This document shows, in pieces, positions 1 through 10,413 of a DNA stretch of 64,000 bases; within the stretch, counting starts at the first letter, position 1; each line of letters starts with the position of its first letter. This DNA is from Nitzschia sp. DOCU1 (Eukaryota > Bacillariophyta > Bacillariophyceae > Bacillariales > Bacillariaceae): positions 1,054,001-1,118,000 of the forward strand of contig OX595991.1 in assembly GCA_951394045.1 (NCBI GenBank), read 5' to 3'. The notes under the pieces are model-generated. The model ran no database searches, was not told the origin of the DNA, and saw only the letters and a list, made by a program, of their open reading frames with translations. Both the position numbers and the translations under genes were made by a program.

Positions 1-146
1 GGTTGGCTCTTCATCTCGCCATTGTCGTTCGGTAGATAACCCGATTCCAGCTGCTTCAACGCCGCCTGAAGCTGGGCACTGGCTTGGTGCAAACAGTCTG
101 CCACCGATGGGGGACCTGAAGAGCCGTAGCTATTGTCGTCCATCAT
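1..146 (-). CDS. N-terminus of an unidentified protein, cut by the window edge
   Basis: An open frame starts at ATG 146 and runs leftwards off the window with no stop. It gives 48 codons beginning MMDDNSYGSSGPPSV. A helical Gln/Ala-rich stretch (SAQLQAALKQLESGY) follows, which could be the start of a coiled coil. Too little is present to name a family. A second ATG lies directly after the first. The start is supported by the open frame only, so an upstream start cannot be excluded. Confidence 0.5.
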   Translation of the reverse strand, partial: MMDDNSYGSSGPPSVADCLHQASAQLQAALKQLESGYLPNDNGEMKSQ

Positions 147-603
147 GGTGAAAATAAATAGTCCAAGGCGGTACACTAGCACCTGGGAATACTAACAACG
201 GAATGATTGATCCTGAAAGAGGTGACGATGAAAATGGGCAACAATGCCGTTTTTCGCCAGATTCAAACACTGAAACACAGCGTATACCTGTTCTCTTTCC
301 TCGAGTCCTTTGAGTCCTAGTGTATCTTTCACCAGTGAGGTCTGTCCTCCTGTCCTCCATCCCGCCCGCCGTGGAGCAACATGCTCGCGTCGACGTCAAA
401 AGCATAGCTCTACATACAATCGTAGTTATCAAGTTAGAAGAGAGCCAAGTTCGTGTGCTTCTACTCTCTTATTTTCTCTGGCTAATGTATTCTAGAGAAT
501 CTACTCGATTCCAGAATGAACGACAGTAGGCCCGTGAATAGGAGTATAGAAAGAGTCCTCTCCAGGCGAACAGGGGGCTAGCTTTACTACGGCACGCTGG
601 CTA
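147..603. other. Intergenic, probable promoter of the truncated gene
   Basis: This is 457 bp between the start of the truncated gene and the stop of the channel gene. Only short overlapping open frames without family features are present. It probably holds the promoter of the left gene and the 3' UTR of the right one. I see no repeat or RNA gene in it. Confidence 0.5.
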
Positions 604-3600
604 CTAGTAGCTTTCCGAGTCAGAATCTGATTGCATCGCCGCTCTCTCAGCTCGCAATTGCTCTGCTTGCTCAAACAGGTTACCCATCAGGACTCGGATT
701 CGCCTCATTTCGCCGCGAATTTCTTGCTTTCTCTCAATCACGGATGCCCGGATTTGAGCATGGTAATGACGGTTTTCGGAAAGACTTTGAAAGAATTCTT
801 CTCGCGTGGCCACGACCTCCTTTGCCACTTGTTCCTCCTTCTTGCGTCGGTCTTGTTGCCGTGCCTGGTCGTCTTGTGCTGTGGAATGATACCTCTTCCA
901 ACCTTTGGAGGTGAAAATCCATTCTCGCACCTGAGGCGGCCACAACCCTCCACAGGTGCCGAAACCCAAAAGCAACCAACATGGAATAGCAAATCCAGCT
1001 ATGAGCGTGGGTATGATCCGAAAACCCCAATGGCTTCCAAAGTCGTCGGAACTAAAGTCAAAGACAAAGAAGAGATTGTCCCATGTCAGACGCGACCAGT
1101 CATCAAAGCCTTTGTCGTCTGACGCAAACCATTGGAAACACGGAAAGTTGGCAATAGCGTCCGTCTCCGCAAGAAAGTAGAGACGGTTGGTGTAGAAGAC
1201 CATGGCCGCCTCGCTATCCTGAATGAACTTGTAGGAATCCGTAACAATGGCAATCAGTACATTCGCCAAGAGGATCACCATGAGAAAAACAAATAATGCA
1301 TACATAAACAATCCCACTGGGTCGCCCGCTACAAAGTCAGCCTCGTCGATCTCGCCCAAAAACATGGTGTAAACATGAAGAAAAGTGTCCCACCTGTTGC
1401 AGAATGGTTTAAGACCAGAGTCGTCTTCGCATTGAAGACTTTCCATCGTTTCGTTCTTTGCCGTTTTATTGACTTCATAGTAGTTCCACCTGGCTTTAGG
1501 TCCCTCCCTCTCATAATACTCACAGCCGTATTCCGGGTAACTCCGGAACAACGTGTTGAATATCTGCGTAAAGGCGACCATGAAGAAAAGAAGGCCGACC
1601 ACGTAAGGAAGCAAAGATCTGCTGACGTAAAAGACACCAGAGACGAAAACCGAAAAGTCAATCGATATACTTCGTAGCCACACAAACAGTTTCGCCCACA
1701 AGATACCGCAAGAAAAGGTCACGATTGTCAGCCTGGGCTCTCCGAGTATCAGCTCTCCATTCCTGTCACTATAAATAACAACACCACAGAAGAAAGCGGC
1801 CACAATGTAGAGCAGGTCCAGCCAGTCGCTAACATGCAAAAACCATGCTCGGAGAAACGTCCGAAATGAGCTCAGCCAGATCAGAGTGATGACTTGGACC
1901 AATTCTCGGAGTAAGAAGTAACCTCCACCGATAAAGAGAGGCACACCAAGCAGATGTCGACTCTCATTTTCGTTTTCGAGTCCAAAATGGAGACAGACAA
2001 GGATCACGATTTGCACGTAGAGATCAAACATCAAGACAACAGTGGGATACTTGTCCTTGATCTTTTCATCCAGAATATCCTGAACTGTTCGTGACAAAAT
2101 AGCTGTCGGAAAGAGCCACGACGGCAGACTTCGGATCGTCGACAAAACAGTGGGACTTGGCGCTGGCCCAGCAGCAAGCAACAGCACCAGACATTCTTTG
2201 AGGGCCGCGCATATGTCCCTGGTGCTTGACTGAACTTTCACAGAAGATGAAAAGGCGACCAGGTGCTCAAACGGATTGGAACTTCCTTCGGGCGAGTTTA
2301 CCATGTTTGCATTAGGCGCATACAATGGAATTAGGCTCAACAATAGCGCAACAATTTTGGGTGCCTGCTTGGGGTTTGTTTTTATGTTTGCTATTGCGAA
2401 AATCAAGGGATCACGTCCTTGTTTGTCCCGCGAGCACAAGGCATTAGGGAATGCATTCACCAGGATGCGAATCACCTCTTCGGAAGCCCCAAAGGCGCAC
2501 CCATAATGAAGAGGCTGAAAGGTCATGGGTTAGAGGTGCTTCCAGGGAGCTACAGTTACTAAAATTGGACACGATACTCACCAGAATCCCATCGTCATCG
2601 GCGATTCGCGAGGCGCCCGTTGACGCCAAAACCGCAATGGTGTCCGCAAAGTCTCGAAAGGGTCCAATCAACGCCAAATGCAGTGGTGTTAGTCCCCGGT
2701 TCGTCGCCGCCGTCTTGGCTTGCTTGCAAGTCTCCGCGATCATTTGCAAAACCAAAGGAGCTGCTGAAAAAGCACAGGCATAATGCAGAGGCAACCAGTC
2801 AAAGACATCTCTCGTTTCTAGAGACGCGGGGCAGTGCTGTAACATGTACGTCATGATATCCAAGGGCGGCTGGTGTTGGCATGCGCAATGCATTGCCGTA
2901 CGCCCCTTGTTGTCTTGGTTTTCCATGGCAAGCTGTAATTCGCGAACAGAGTGCTGCTCCAACCAATCACGGACCGGATTCCAGGACTGGTCGTGTTCTA
3001 TGTAGTCTTTTTCCGTGTGCTCGCGATTCATTTCCAGTTTGCCCGCCATACTACAAAGGAAGAACAAATCTCGATTTTCCGAGGCGAGTTCTTCCTGAGG
3101 ATCCAGCCCGAGTGGCGCTTGAAATTGTCCCTCATTGTCTTCTGTGTACGTATATGTTCCGGTGCTAGGAGGAGGAAATGATTCTGCTTCGGCGGCTTGT
3201 TCATAATAATCCGGCCCGTGCAAGTTCTCCGCGGCCTGATACAGCACTGAATCCACAGCGGTCATAGCATCGTCCACGCCATACTGGGAAAAGCTTTCTC
3301 CGTGGTCGCTGTAGTACAAACGACGGTTTGACTGCTGGGGCTGGGCAGGAGGGGTTGTAGCGCCCTGGGTCGAACGGTGAATTGATCCATAGCGCGGCGG
3401 TGCCCTATGTTCCCTTGGTACCGGACGGCCATCGTCTTCAGGACTGCGACTGCTCAAGCCACGAGGAAACCTATAACCGGTTTCTTCGTGTTGTGGCCGG
3501 GAGACTCCATGCCCCTGCGGTCGAGTGTTCTCTGCGAAACCATCGTCGTGAAAAACCGCTCTGCCGGGTGCAATTGATTGAGGTTGGCTGATTCCCCCCG

Positions 3601-3634
3601 AAGGACGGCGTCCAGGTCGCGGTGGCGGTGGCAT
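604..3634 (-). CDS. Ankyrin-repeat TRP-like ion channel
   Basis: Two exons, 3634-2582 and 2514-604, join across a 67-bp intron (GTGAGT...TTTCAG) in phase 0 to give 987 aa. The join rebuilds an ankyrin repeat (DDDGIL + PLHYGCAFGA). The N-terminal ~200 residues are disordered and rich in Pro and Gln. About four ankyrin repeats follow (TAMHCACQHQPPLDI, LPLHYACAFSAAP, LTPLHLALIG). Then comes a six-helix channel domain ending in a pore-like region (WDTFLHVYTMFLGEIDE) and an S6-like helix (LLANVLIAIVTDSY). A further hydrophobic segment and a basic/acidic coiled coil close the protein. Ankyrin plus ion-transport domain is typical of TRP-like channels, so a cation channel in a membrane is likely. Selectivity and gating cannot be read from the sequence. 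The channel fold is seen directly; the TRP label is by family resemblance. Confidence 0.85.
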
Positions 3635-4078
3635 CTATATGAACTTTCAGTGCAGTCTTTACCAAGTTTGTTGCGGCTACAAATACATCGATTTAATGAG
3701 CAAAGTGCGGTCTTCGTTTGCGGTGAAGGAAGATTTTCCTTGTGCCAAAATGCCTAAAGATTGGAAGTCAAAATGTGGTGCTGTCCCTTGATTGCGGTGT
3801 CGTCGCGGATGATCTTGCGCTCTTTTTTCCCCCAAGCAAAATGGCGGGAAAATAGGATTACGTGCTGACCTACCCATAATGCATGTGCAGTATCTTACCA
3901 GGTACAGTACAGTATCTGATAAACGTTCAAACGTGCGCGGGCACGATCTGTTCTTATTGCGACTACGCTTCTAAAGTGCAAACATGGACTCACGGCAGAC
4001 CCGCCGACAAAAGTGGGCAAGTCGTTGCAAAGACCACCTCATAAATTTATAACTCTGCCTCTCTCGCTTGCCCCCAAC
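3635..4078. promoter_or_regulatory. Divergent promoter with a 22-codon upstream ORF
   Basis: This 444-bp region separates the starts of the ankyrin channel (minus) and the F-box gene (plus), so it probably holds both promoters. An upstream ORF, ATG 3984 to TAA 4052, precedes the F-box start at 4079 in a different frame. If transcribed, it could lower translation of the main frame. A tract rich in GTACAGTACAGTATC lies near 3900. Confidence 0.45.
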
Positions 4079-6439
4079 ATGCAACAACTTCCCAGTCACG
4101 AAATTTGTCAAGGAGATGAGCCTCAATGGCAAGTAGTGCAGGGAAAGAAGGGGCAAATCGGAGGAAAGAACCACGGGAAAATAGGACCAACGCTGGCCCA
4201 TTTGAATAGCGGCAACGCCACGAAGAAGAAGGCATTGTCATCTAACAAATTTTACATTCCTCCTATTGTCGCTTCCGTCCTCCCAAAAGAGAGCCCATGT
4301 TCAAAGAAGAACCTCGCCAAGGCCGCAGCCGGCGTGCCGGAGACAACGAAGGTCAAAGGAGCCGCAAAAGGCACATCCTTCCTGTCCATCATGGGGTATT
4401 ACGACGACGTGACTTCCAAGAAGAAACGCACGACTCGAAAAAAGAAGCAAAGCAACAAAACAGGACCCGAGACTCCAAGCATTCGGAGCAAATCGGTCGA
4501 GAAGGTCTCAGATTTACGTCAAGTGACTGCTCTCGCAGCGCCAGTCAAGGACAGATCCAAGGGGGAAGAACACCAAGAGTCTATCCATCAACACGGACTA
4601 TTGGGCCTACCGGTGGACTCCATAAGTACGGAAATACTGCCCTACTTGGATGCCCACGACTTGGTGTCGCTTGGATCCACCTGCTCAAGGGCGCAAGCTT
4701 TGTGCAACGAAGGGCATTTGTGGCAAGCCCTCCTTTGCAGAAACTTTCCCCATTCAAAGGTCGCCCCCATTTCATCTTCTCAGTGGAAGCTGTCGTATCA
4801 GCTGAATACCCTGGGGCTGGTCGAGAGCTGTCGGTGCTTTCTAACCAAGAAAACCTTCCTTGAGTGCGAACTGGGCGTGGGCCTCGACTTTACTATCAAT
4901 CCCAAGACTGGAGCAGTTGATTATATAAGAGTATCGCAAGACTTGCTAAGCTTTGAAGCTTTTACTGGCCACAACATCCGCACCGATACCTTTGGGAACA
5001 AGTTTCAACTTTTCCTCCCATTGTACTTCACCGAGGAACACTTCCAACGAGCCCTCCATCACGTTCGTGCTGTGATTGTCAAGCTCTGCCCGGACCGCAA
5101 AGAGAAAAGGTTTGCACCGGAGATGATTTTGGATGTCTTTGCCAAAATAATCAACACCTTTGTTGTCTTGTTGTCCGACGAGGGTGTATCGGCATCAGAA
5201 AAATCCTTCTATTCCTTTTGCAGGATACATCGACTGTTCTTGGCGCTTGCCCAAGAGTATCCAAGTGTTCCCAAGCAAGCGTTAAAACAATTGGCAGACT
5301 TTGGTCGTCGGGAAGAAAACCGTTCCAAAGAGAACTGCCCAAGTCTAGGGTTGATCCTACCTCTCCTCATGGTCGTCGACGCTGATGACTTTCAATGGGC
5401 TCGGATCCGCCCTACTTTCTTGTCCGAAACATTTGATCGTAGCGTCCTTTGGATGTGCAAGAAACATCCGCACTTGGAAAAGACGCAAGACTCCAAGACA
5501 GGCAAGGTCGAAAGCGCAAAGGTGGCGGAAGATAGAGTTCGGTTGTCGCGAGAGGCAATGACTGTTGCCTTGCGTTTGGTCATGCTCCATGTGTGCTTCT
5601 TGAAACTATATTGCCGCGGCAGCCCCCTCGAGCGCGCTCGTCGGTACGATCGATTCTTCCTGAGGAACGAGCAGGTGATTTCGTTCGAGTCCTTTCGCAA
5701 TGAAGTGAACAATATCATTGCCGTTGCGTCTTGGAAAAAGTTCTTCCAGTATATTGGGTTGAAGGGACCCAACTCCCAAGAGGAAATGGCCAAGCTACTT
5801 CGACAACATGTGAAGAACTCGCGACGCAAAAAGTACCACACTCCCGGTATGGACTTTACGCGTGTGCAAGCCAGCGGAACCAGCCAAATACTGGCCAAGG
5901 GACAACAATACAGCACTTCTTCCGGGTTGGAGCGAGTCGTATTCACCGACAACTGGAGCTTCGAAGGTGACACGAATTTCTTGGACGCAACCTGTATCGT
6001 GTGCTCTGGCAAAAAGATTGTTGAGACTGTGGATTATAGCCATCGCTCGGGACAAGACGGGGCGATCGAACACTCTGGTGATGTCATGAGTGATACGGGG
6101 GGAAGCCACACGATCCACATAAATCTTGCGGCTCTCGAACCGGCCATTACATCCCTAGTGTTTGTCATTTCAGCCTTTGCCAGTGCCACCCTCGCTGATA
6201 TTATTGATCCGAAAGTTTCCTTTTCTGGTGACGAAGAAGGCGATGGCAGAACCGAACCTCTTTGTGAATACAACTTGGATCGGCACAACAAGATCGCTTC
6301 CCTCAAAAGTGTCATCATGTGCAAGCTATATCGCAAGCAGGCAGGTTCCGGTTGGCACGTTTTGGCAATCGGGGACTCTCACAAGGGCGACGCCACCGAC
6401 TATGAACCGATTTATAACGCCGTCAAAAAGCTCCTGTAG
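4079..6439 (+). CDS. F-box domain protein
   Basis: Single-exon gene of 786 aa. The frame is open upstream, but the first in-frame ATG is at 4079 (MQQLPSHEICQGDE), so I start there. Residues 1-175 are basic and low complexity. An F-box-like motif follows at about residues 180-225 (LGLPVDSISTEILPYLDAHD, then a conserved LW pair in GHLWQALLCRNF). F-box proteins normally bind SKP1 and recruit substrates to SCF ubiquitin ligases. The remaining ~550 residues have no WD40 or LRR signature that I recognise, so the substrate-binding part is unassigned. The 3' end converges on the next gene with only 57 bp between stops. Confidence 0.75.
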   Translation: MQQLPSHEICQGDEPQWQVVQGKKGQIGGKNHGKIGPTLAHLNSGNATKKKALSSNKFYIPPIVASVLPKESPCSKKNLAKAAAGVPETTKVKGAAKGTSFLSIMGYYDDVTSKKKRTTRKKKQSNKTGPETPSIRSKSVEKVSDLRQVTALAAPVKDRSKGEEHQESIHQHGLLGLPVDSISTEILPYLDAHDLVSLGSTCSRAQALCNEGHLWQALLCRNFPHSKVAPISSSQWKLSYQLNTLGLVESCRCFLTKKTFLECELGVGLDFTINPKTGAVDYIRVSQDLLSFEAFTGHNIRTDTFGNKFQLFLPLYFTEEHFQRALHHVRAVIVKLCPDRKEKRFAPEMILDVFAKIINTFVVLLSDEGVSASEKSFYSFCRIHRLFLALAQEYPSVPKQALKQLADFGRREENRSKENCPSLGLILPLLMVVDADDFQWARIRPTFLSETFDRSVLWMCKKHPHLEKTQDSKTGKVESAKVAEDRVRLSREAMTVALRLVMLHVCFLKLYCRGSPLERARRYDRFFLRNEQVISFESFRNEVNNIIAVASWKKFFQYIGLKGPNSQEEMAKLLRQHVKNSRRKKYHTPGMDFTRVQASGTSQILAKGQQYSTSSGLERVVFTDNWSFEGDTNFLDATCIVCSGKKIVETVDYSHRSGQDGAIEHSGDVMSDTGGSHTIHINLAALEPAITSLVFVISAFASATLADIIDPKVSFSGDEEGDGRTEPLCEYNLDRHNKIASLKSVIMCKLYRKQAGSGWHVLAIGDSHKGDATDYEPIYNAVKKLL

Positions 6440-6496
6440 GCACAAACAAACATTCTGTGCCACCAGTCTCAAGCTGATGAATTTGATCGAAATTCA

Positions 6497-8293
6497 TTAC
6501 ACATAATCCTGGATATCTTTGATCCAATCGCCGCTTTGGATAGGATGTCCTCGGCATTCTTGATCCAGCTGCATAAAATAAACCCACGCTTTGGTCGTTC
6601 TGCGTTCATTACCTTGTTCCAAGTAGACTGTTTGCACGTTTCGATAATAGAGCGTTGGGTACCCTTCAAGCCTATCCAGACGTTCCAGCGCTTCCTCCCA
6701 CTTGGTCACGGACAGCAACTCTCCAACAATGAGATTGTCGCCTCCTTCGACAACGTAAGGGAACCGCCCACGGCCGCCATTTGGGCTATAATGGAACATG
6801 CTCCCATAAATGTAGCAATCTTTTGTACAAGTCTCAATCAAATCTGAGACAACATGTCGATTAGTACCAGTGTCTCTCAGAGTGCCATAAACGAAAAACG
6901 CTCGTACCTCCGAATCATCCACAACGCTGGCATCGACATCCATTGGTTCCTGCTCCAACGACCCTTTTCCTACTTGTGGATATAGCTTTACTGTCGTTTC
7001 GTACACGGCCGAAACCACTTGATCCATGGTAACAAATTTCTTGTGCTTGACTACCGCTTCCGCCAAAAAGGGCCACCATCCCGATTGCGAAAATGCTGCG
7101 CGTCCCATTGCATTGGCGACATTGGCAGGTATAGTGTTCGACGTTTCCAGTACCAATCGGTCCAATGGCACTTCAAAGGCACATTCGTGCAAGTGTGTAG
7201 CCTTGGAAAAGGTCACAGCTCCATCCAAACCAATCACCATGTTGGGAAAGGCCTGTAGCAAGGCCATCATGTGTGAGGCTCGGCCGGACCATCCCACCAA
7301 ATGAATCTTGAGAGACGGATACTTTGTGACCGCGGCAGTGAGGTTGGCTTGAAGTTCAAGCAAAGCCTTGGCATAATCCGTGCCTGCTACACTTTCGACA
7401 TTAGGATCCAAAGAGGCAGCGCCTGGCGATACCTGCACTTGCAACGGCACCAAGGCTTGCCCTGCTGCCTCCCAGCAGCATTGCAAGCGCCCTATTTGGC
7501 TTGCAGCATCCATTCCTTGCTGACCAAGCTTTTCAGCAGTATAATCTAGCGACGCAAAACTGGCAATTACATCCTGCGGATTTTCTTGTAGAGTAGAAAC
7601 GAGACATTGCGTCGCCATTTCTTGATCGAAAGCCGTTTCCACCTTCCAGGCTTCTGTTAGTCCGACTGAAAACAAGACTTTGACATTGTCCATCTCAAAC
7701 GTCACTGGGTTTACCCACGGTCGGTTCGGCTTGATCAAGAAAGATTTGGAGAGGATCACTTGAATGTGAGATCTCTCGGCAGCCATTTGGAGAGCGGCTC
7801 GATACTCGGCAATGGCCTCTTTCAGAGAAATCTTGGATTTGCCTCGGCCCGTTCGAAGACAGTCAATGGTGGCTGGAATATCGCAATGAACATCCACATA
7901 GGGCAGTTCTTTACCGAACTCTTGGGGGTATTCCAAGGATTCCACCAGACTGTCACTGCTGGCTTCATATGTGCCACTACCACTCCGGCCTTGGCGTTTC
8001 GCGCTATGTTTTTGTTGTTCGGTTTTGATATCACTCTTTCCCTTGTATCGTGACATGCCTCGGCCGTCATCTGCAACGCCTGGACATTCACGTCTCACAT
8101 GCCCAGCCCTGCCACAAATAAAACATTTCATTTTCGTGCGACGTTTGGCAGCGGCCTGTTGACGTTGCAACTCGCGGCGCTGGGCAAAATCCAAATCTTG
8201 GAACGCGCCTGCTGTGTTGTCATTATCATTGTCGTCCGAAGAGACTTCCTCCGTGTTACTGTTGGAGCGGTTCCTTCGTCCCTTGCGTCCCAT
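6497..8293 (-). CDS. Zinc knuckle + degenerate TatD-like + GGCT-like fusion protein
   Basis: One exon, 598 aa. In order: an acidic/basic N-terminus; a CCHC zinc knuckle near residue 57 (CFICGRAGHVRREC), usually an RNA or ssDNA binder; a TatD/amidohydrolase-like region at about residues 125-440; and a C-terminal gamma-glutamylcyclotransferase-like (AIG2-like) domain starting FFVYGTLRDTG. The TatD region keeps the shape of the family (VDVHCDIP, HLVGWSGRASH, VPLDRLVLETSN). However, the metal-binding HxH is HCD and the ETD motif is ETS, so deoxyribonuclease activity is doubtful. The GGCT part keeps the YGTLR signature and an acidic residue in RLDRLEGYP. I infer a pseudo-nuclease scaffold joined to a possibly active cyclotransferase. 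Nothing upstream indicates pathway. Confidence 0.8.
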   Translation of the reverse strand: MGRKGRRNRSNSNTEEVSSDDNDNDNTAGAFQDLDFAQRRELQRQQAAAKRRTKMKCFICGRAGHVRRECPGVADDGRGMSRYKGKSDIKTEQQKHSAKRQGRSGSGTYEASSDSLVESLEYPQEFGKELPYVDVHCDIPATIDCLRTGRGKSKISLKEAIAEYRAALQMAAERSHIQVILSKSFLIKPNRPWVNPVTFEMDNVKVLFSVGLTEAWKVETAFDQEMATQCLVSTLQENPQDVIASFASLDYTAEKLGQQGMDAASQIGRLQCCWEAAGQALVPLQVQVSPGAASLDPNVESVAGTDYAKALLELQANLTAAVTKYPSLKIHLVGWSGRASHMMALLQAFPNMVIGLDGAVTFSKATHLHECAFEVPLDRLVLETSNTIPANVANAMGRAAFSQSGWWPFLAEAVVKHKKFVTMDQVVSAVYETTVKLYPQVGKGSLEQEPMDVDASVVDDSEVRAFFVYGTLRDTGTNRHVVSDLIETCTKDCYIYGSMFHYSPNGGRGRFPYVVEGGDNLIVGELLSVTKWEEALERLDRLEGYPTLYYRNVQTVYLEQGNERRTTKAWVYFMQLDQECRGHPIQSGDWIKDIQDYV

Positions 8294-8698
8294 GATGATG
8301 ATGATGATGAAAATGATATTGTAAAGCGAGCAGTGACATCAACGGGAGCTGTTATGGGCTGCTGCTCATGGCCATTGTCGTCGCACCAGAGTGCATTTTA
8401 CGCACGTTGAATGAAACTGACATCTTCGACTAAATCGATTCAGTTATTCGACTCGTGCGACTTTAGATTCAGTTTTGCTCGGATTAGTCAGCATCGGAAT
8501 GTCGATTGGAGGCGGATGGAGAGATCGGATGCAAAAAATGGACGTCAACAATGCCGCCGACGAAAAGACCACCCACACTTCTCCGTTTCCCTCATCGTTA
8601 CCTCTTGACCCTCATTCTGATCCATCAATGGATGGACAAGAGGCTCACTAACATTAAGGTACATGAGTGAGACTATTTGTTGAACTTGAGAAGGAGTC
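8294..8698. promoter_or_regulatory. Divergent promoter region
   Basis: This is 405 bp between two divergent starts, at 8293 minus and 8699 plus. No gene, repeat or clear motif was recognised. Only short out-of-frame ORFs occur. Confidence 0.45.
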
Positions 8699-10346
8699 AT
8701 GGTCGTTGGGTTGCCACACAAGCGGCAGAAGCAACGCCGAGGACTCCTTCGTGTGCTGTTGCTAGGACTTGTGGTAACGACCACCATTCCTTTTCTGTGT
8801 TTTGGAACCTTGACAACTGGCAAGCAACAATTCTTTCATTCCAGTCCCCGCCCTTCTTTGATGTATTATAACGCTCCGGCCTCCAATGCTGCCAAGGAAG
8901 CAAACAACATGACGACGGCCACCAGTGCATGCCTTTACATTATGGACGACAATCATTACTTGATCGGTAGGTAAACTGTTGCGTATCACCTGGTGGCATT
9001 TTCTTTTACGTGGTTCTCTCACGTATCATTGTCATTGGTGATACTTACTGCTTGCCGATCTATTAGAATGGCTGGCGTATCATTATCATGTGGTGAATCT
9101 TCGGCATTTGATTCTGACATCGGATCCAAACAGTTTGACGAGTCCACAACACATTTTGGATCGCTGGAAAGATTACATGTCGATTGAACTTTGGACCGAT
9201 GAACAATTTATTACCAATCAGGCTGCCTTTCAAAAGGAAGTTCAAAAGAAAACCTTTGGGGATCGCGATGTACGTGTGTGGACTCATCGTGTTCGGCAGG
9301 CAACCTTTAGTCTGGCGTGTTTGAAACATCACAAGGAGCATGATCGAGGCTGGGTCATGATGGTAGATACCGATGAATACTTGACGTTTCATCCAAACTT
9401 GGTTTCCAATGAAATTATGGCAAAACCAGGGAGTCTCTTCCAGATGATGAATACATTACAGATTCCCAATCCAGTCTTTGAAGAAGTTCAGACGCCTTGT
9501 GTGCCCGTTCATCGAATACAATTTTCCGCCCAGGAAAGTTCCGACGAAGAAGTAGATGCCATGGTACCGGCTGGCTTTGACGGTCACAACTTTCAGACCA
9601 TGCGGTGGAGGCGATACGACTCCATTCCCGTTAAGTATATTACGAAAGGTGGCGATAAATGCACTAGTCGAAAGTGGATCCCCAACAAAGTGATTGTGGA
9701 TCTGAAACGGGTGAGAATGAAACACATTGAAAATGAGGAGAATACAGGGAATCCACATCAGCCATTGGCCTTCTGCAACGACAATTTGTACCTGAAACTT
9801 GATGAAACTCCCTTTGTGGTCAACCACTACATGGGAACAATGGAACAATGGCTCTATCGAGCAGGCGATAGACGAGGTACGAATGGCTGATATCAGAAGA
9901 AAGGATTTCCTTGATTTGTTCTAACTTTGTTCCTTTTCGCAGGCCAGGCATACCGGGTGGCGCGGTACTTTGACGTGAACATGCAACCTAAACTTACAAC
10001 AACGGATGGAATACGACCGTGGCTACGTGGGTTTGTGGAATCTGTCGGGCGGTGGGAAGCGAAAAGGTTGTTACAGGGTGTCGGCATCTTGGAACCTCTT
10101 CCGGTCACTGCAAGTAATCAAACGGTCGCTATGCAATTCGATTTCAATGTTAGCTCCAACACGACGTACAAGGTCGGCGATAAAGTGCAAGCAAATTTCA
10201 ATGCTGATGGAGATTGGTACTGGGCTGAAGTCTATGCCGTCTTGCCCAACGAATTTTATAATATATTTTACTTGCCGGATTGCTCAGCGGAAAAGGCCGT
10301 ACCAGCGGAAAGGTTAAGGTTGACTGGCCAAGTGTCCGAGGAGTAG
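8699..10346 (+). CDS. GT92-like glycosyltransferase, type II membrane protein
   Basis: Exons 8699-8966, 9067-9876 and 9943-10346 join across introns of 100 and 66 bp to give 493 aa. Both joins restore continuous family sequence (NHYLI + EWLAYHYH; GDRR + GQAYRVARYF). A single N-terminal hydrophobic segment (residues ~16-36) suggests a Golgi type II anchor. The catalytic region resembles GT92/GT2-type transferases, with a DxD-like metal site in VMMVDTDEYL and a C-terminal motif RPWLRGFVESVG. After it lies a small beta-rich segment of Tudor/Agenet type (YKVGDKVQANFNADGDWYWA). The stop at 10344 may not be the ancestral end, because coding-like sequence continues downstream (next feature). Donor sugar and acceptor cannot be told. 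Confidence 0.75.
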
Positions 10347-10413
10347 GCGGAATTCGATGTGGACATAGAGACATTGGTCTGGGAGCCCATGGAAGAAGCA
10401 CCACATCATCTAG

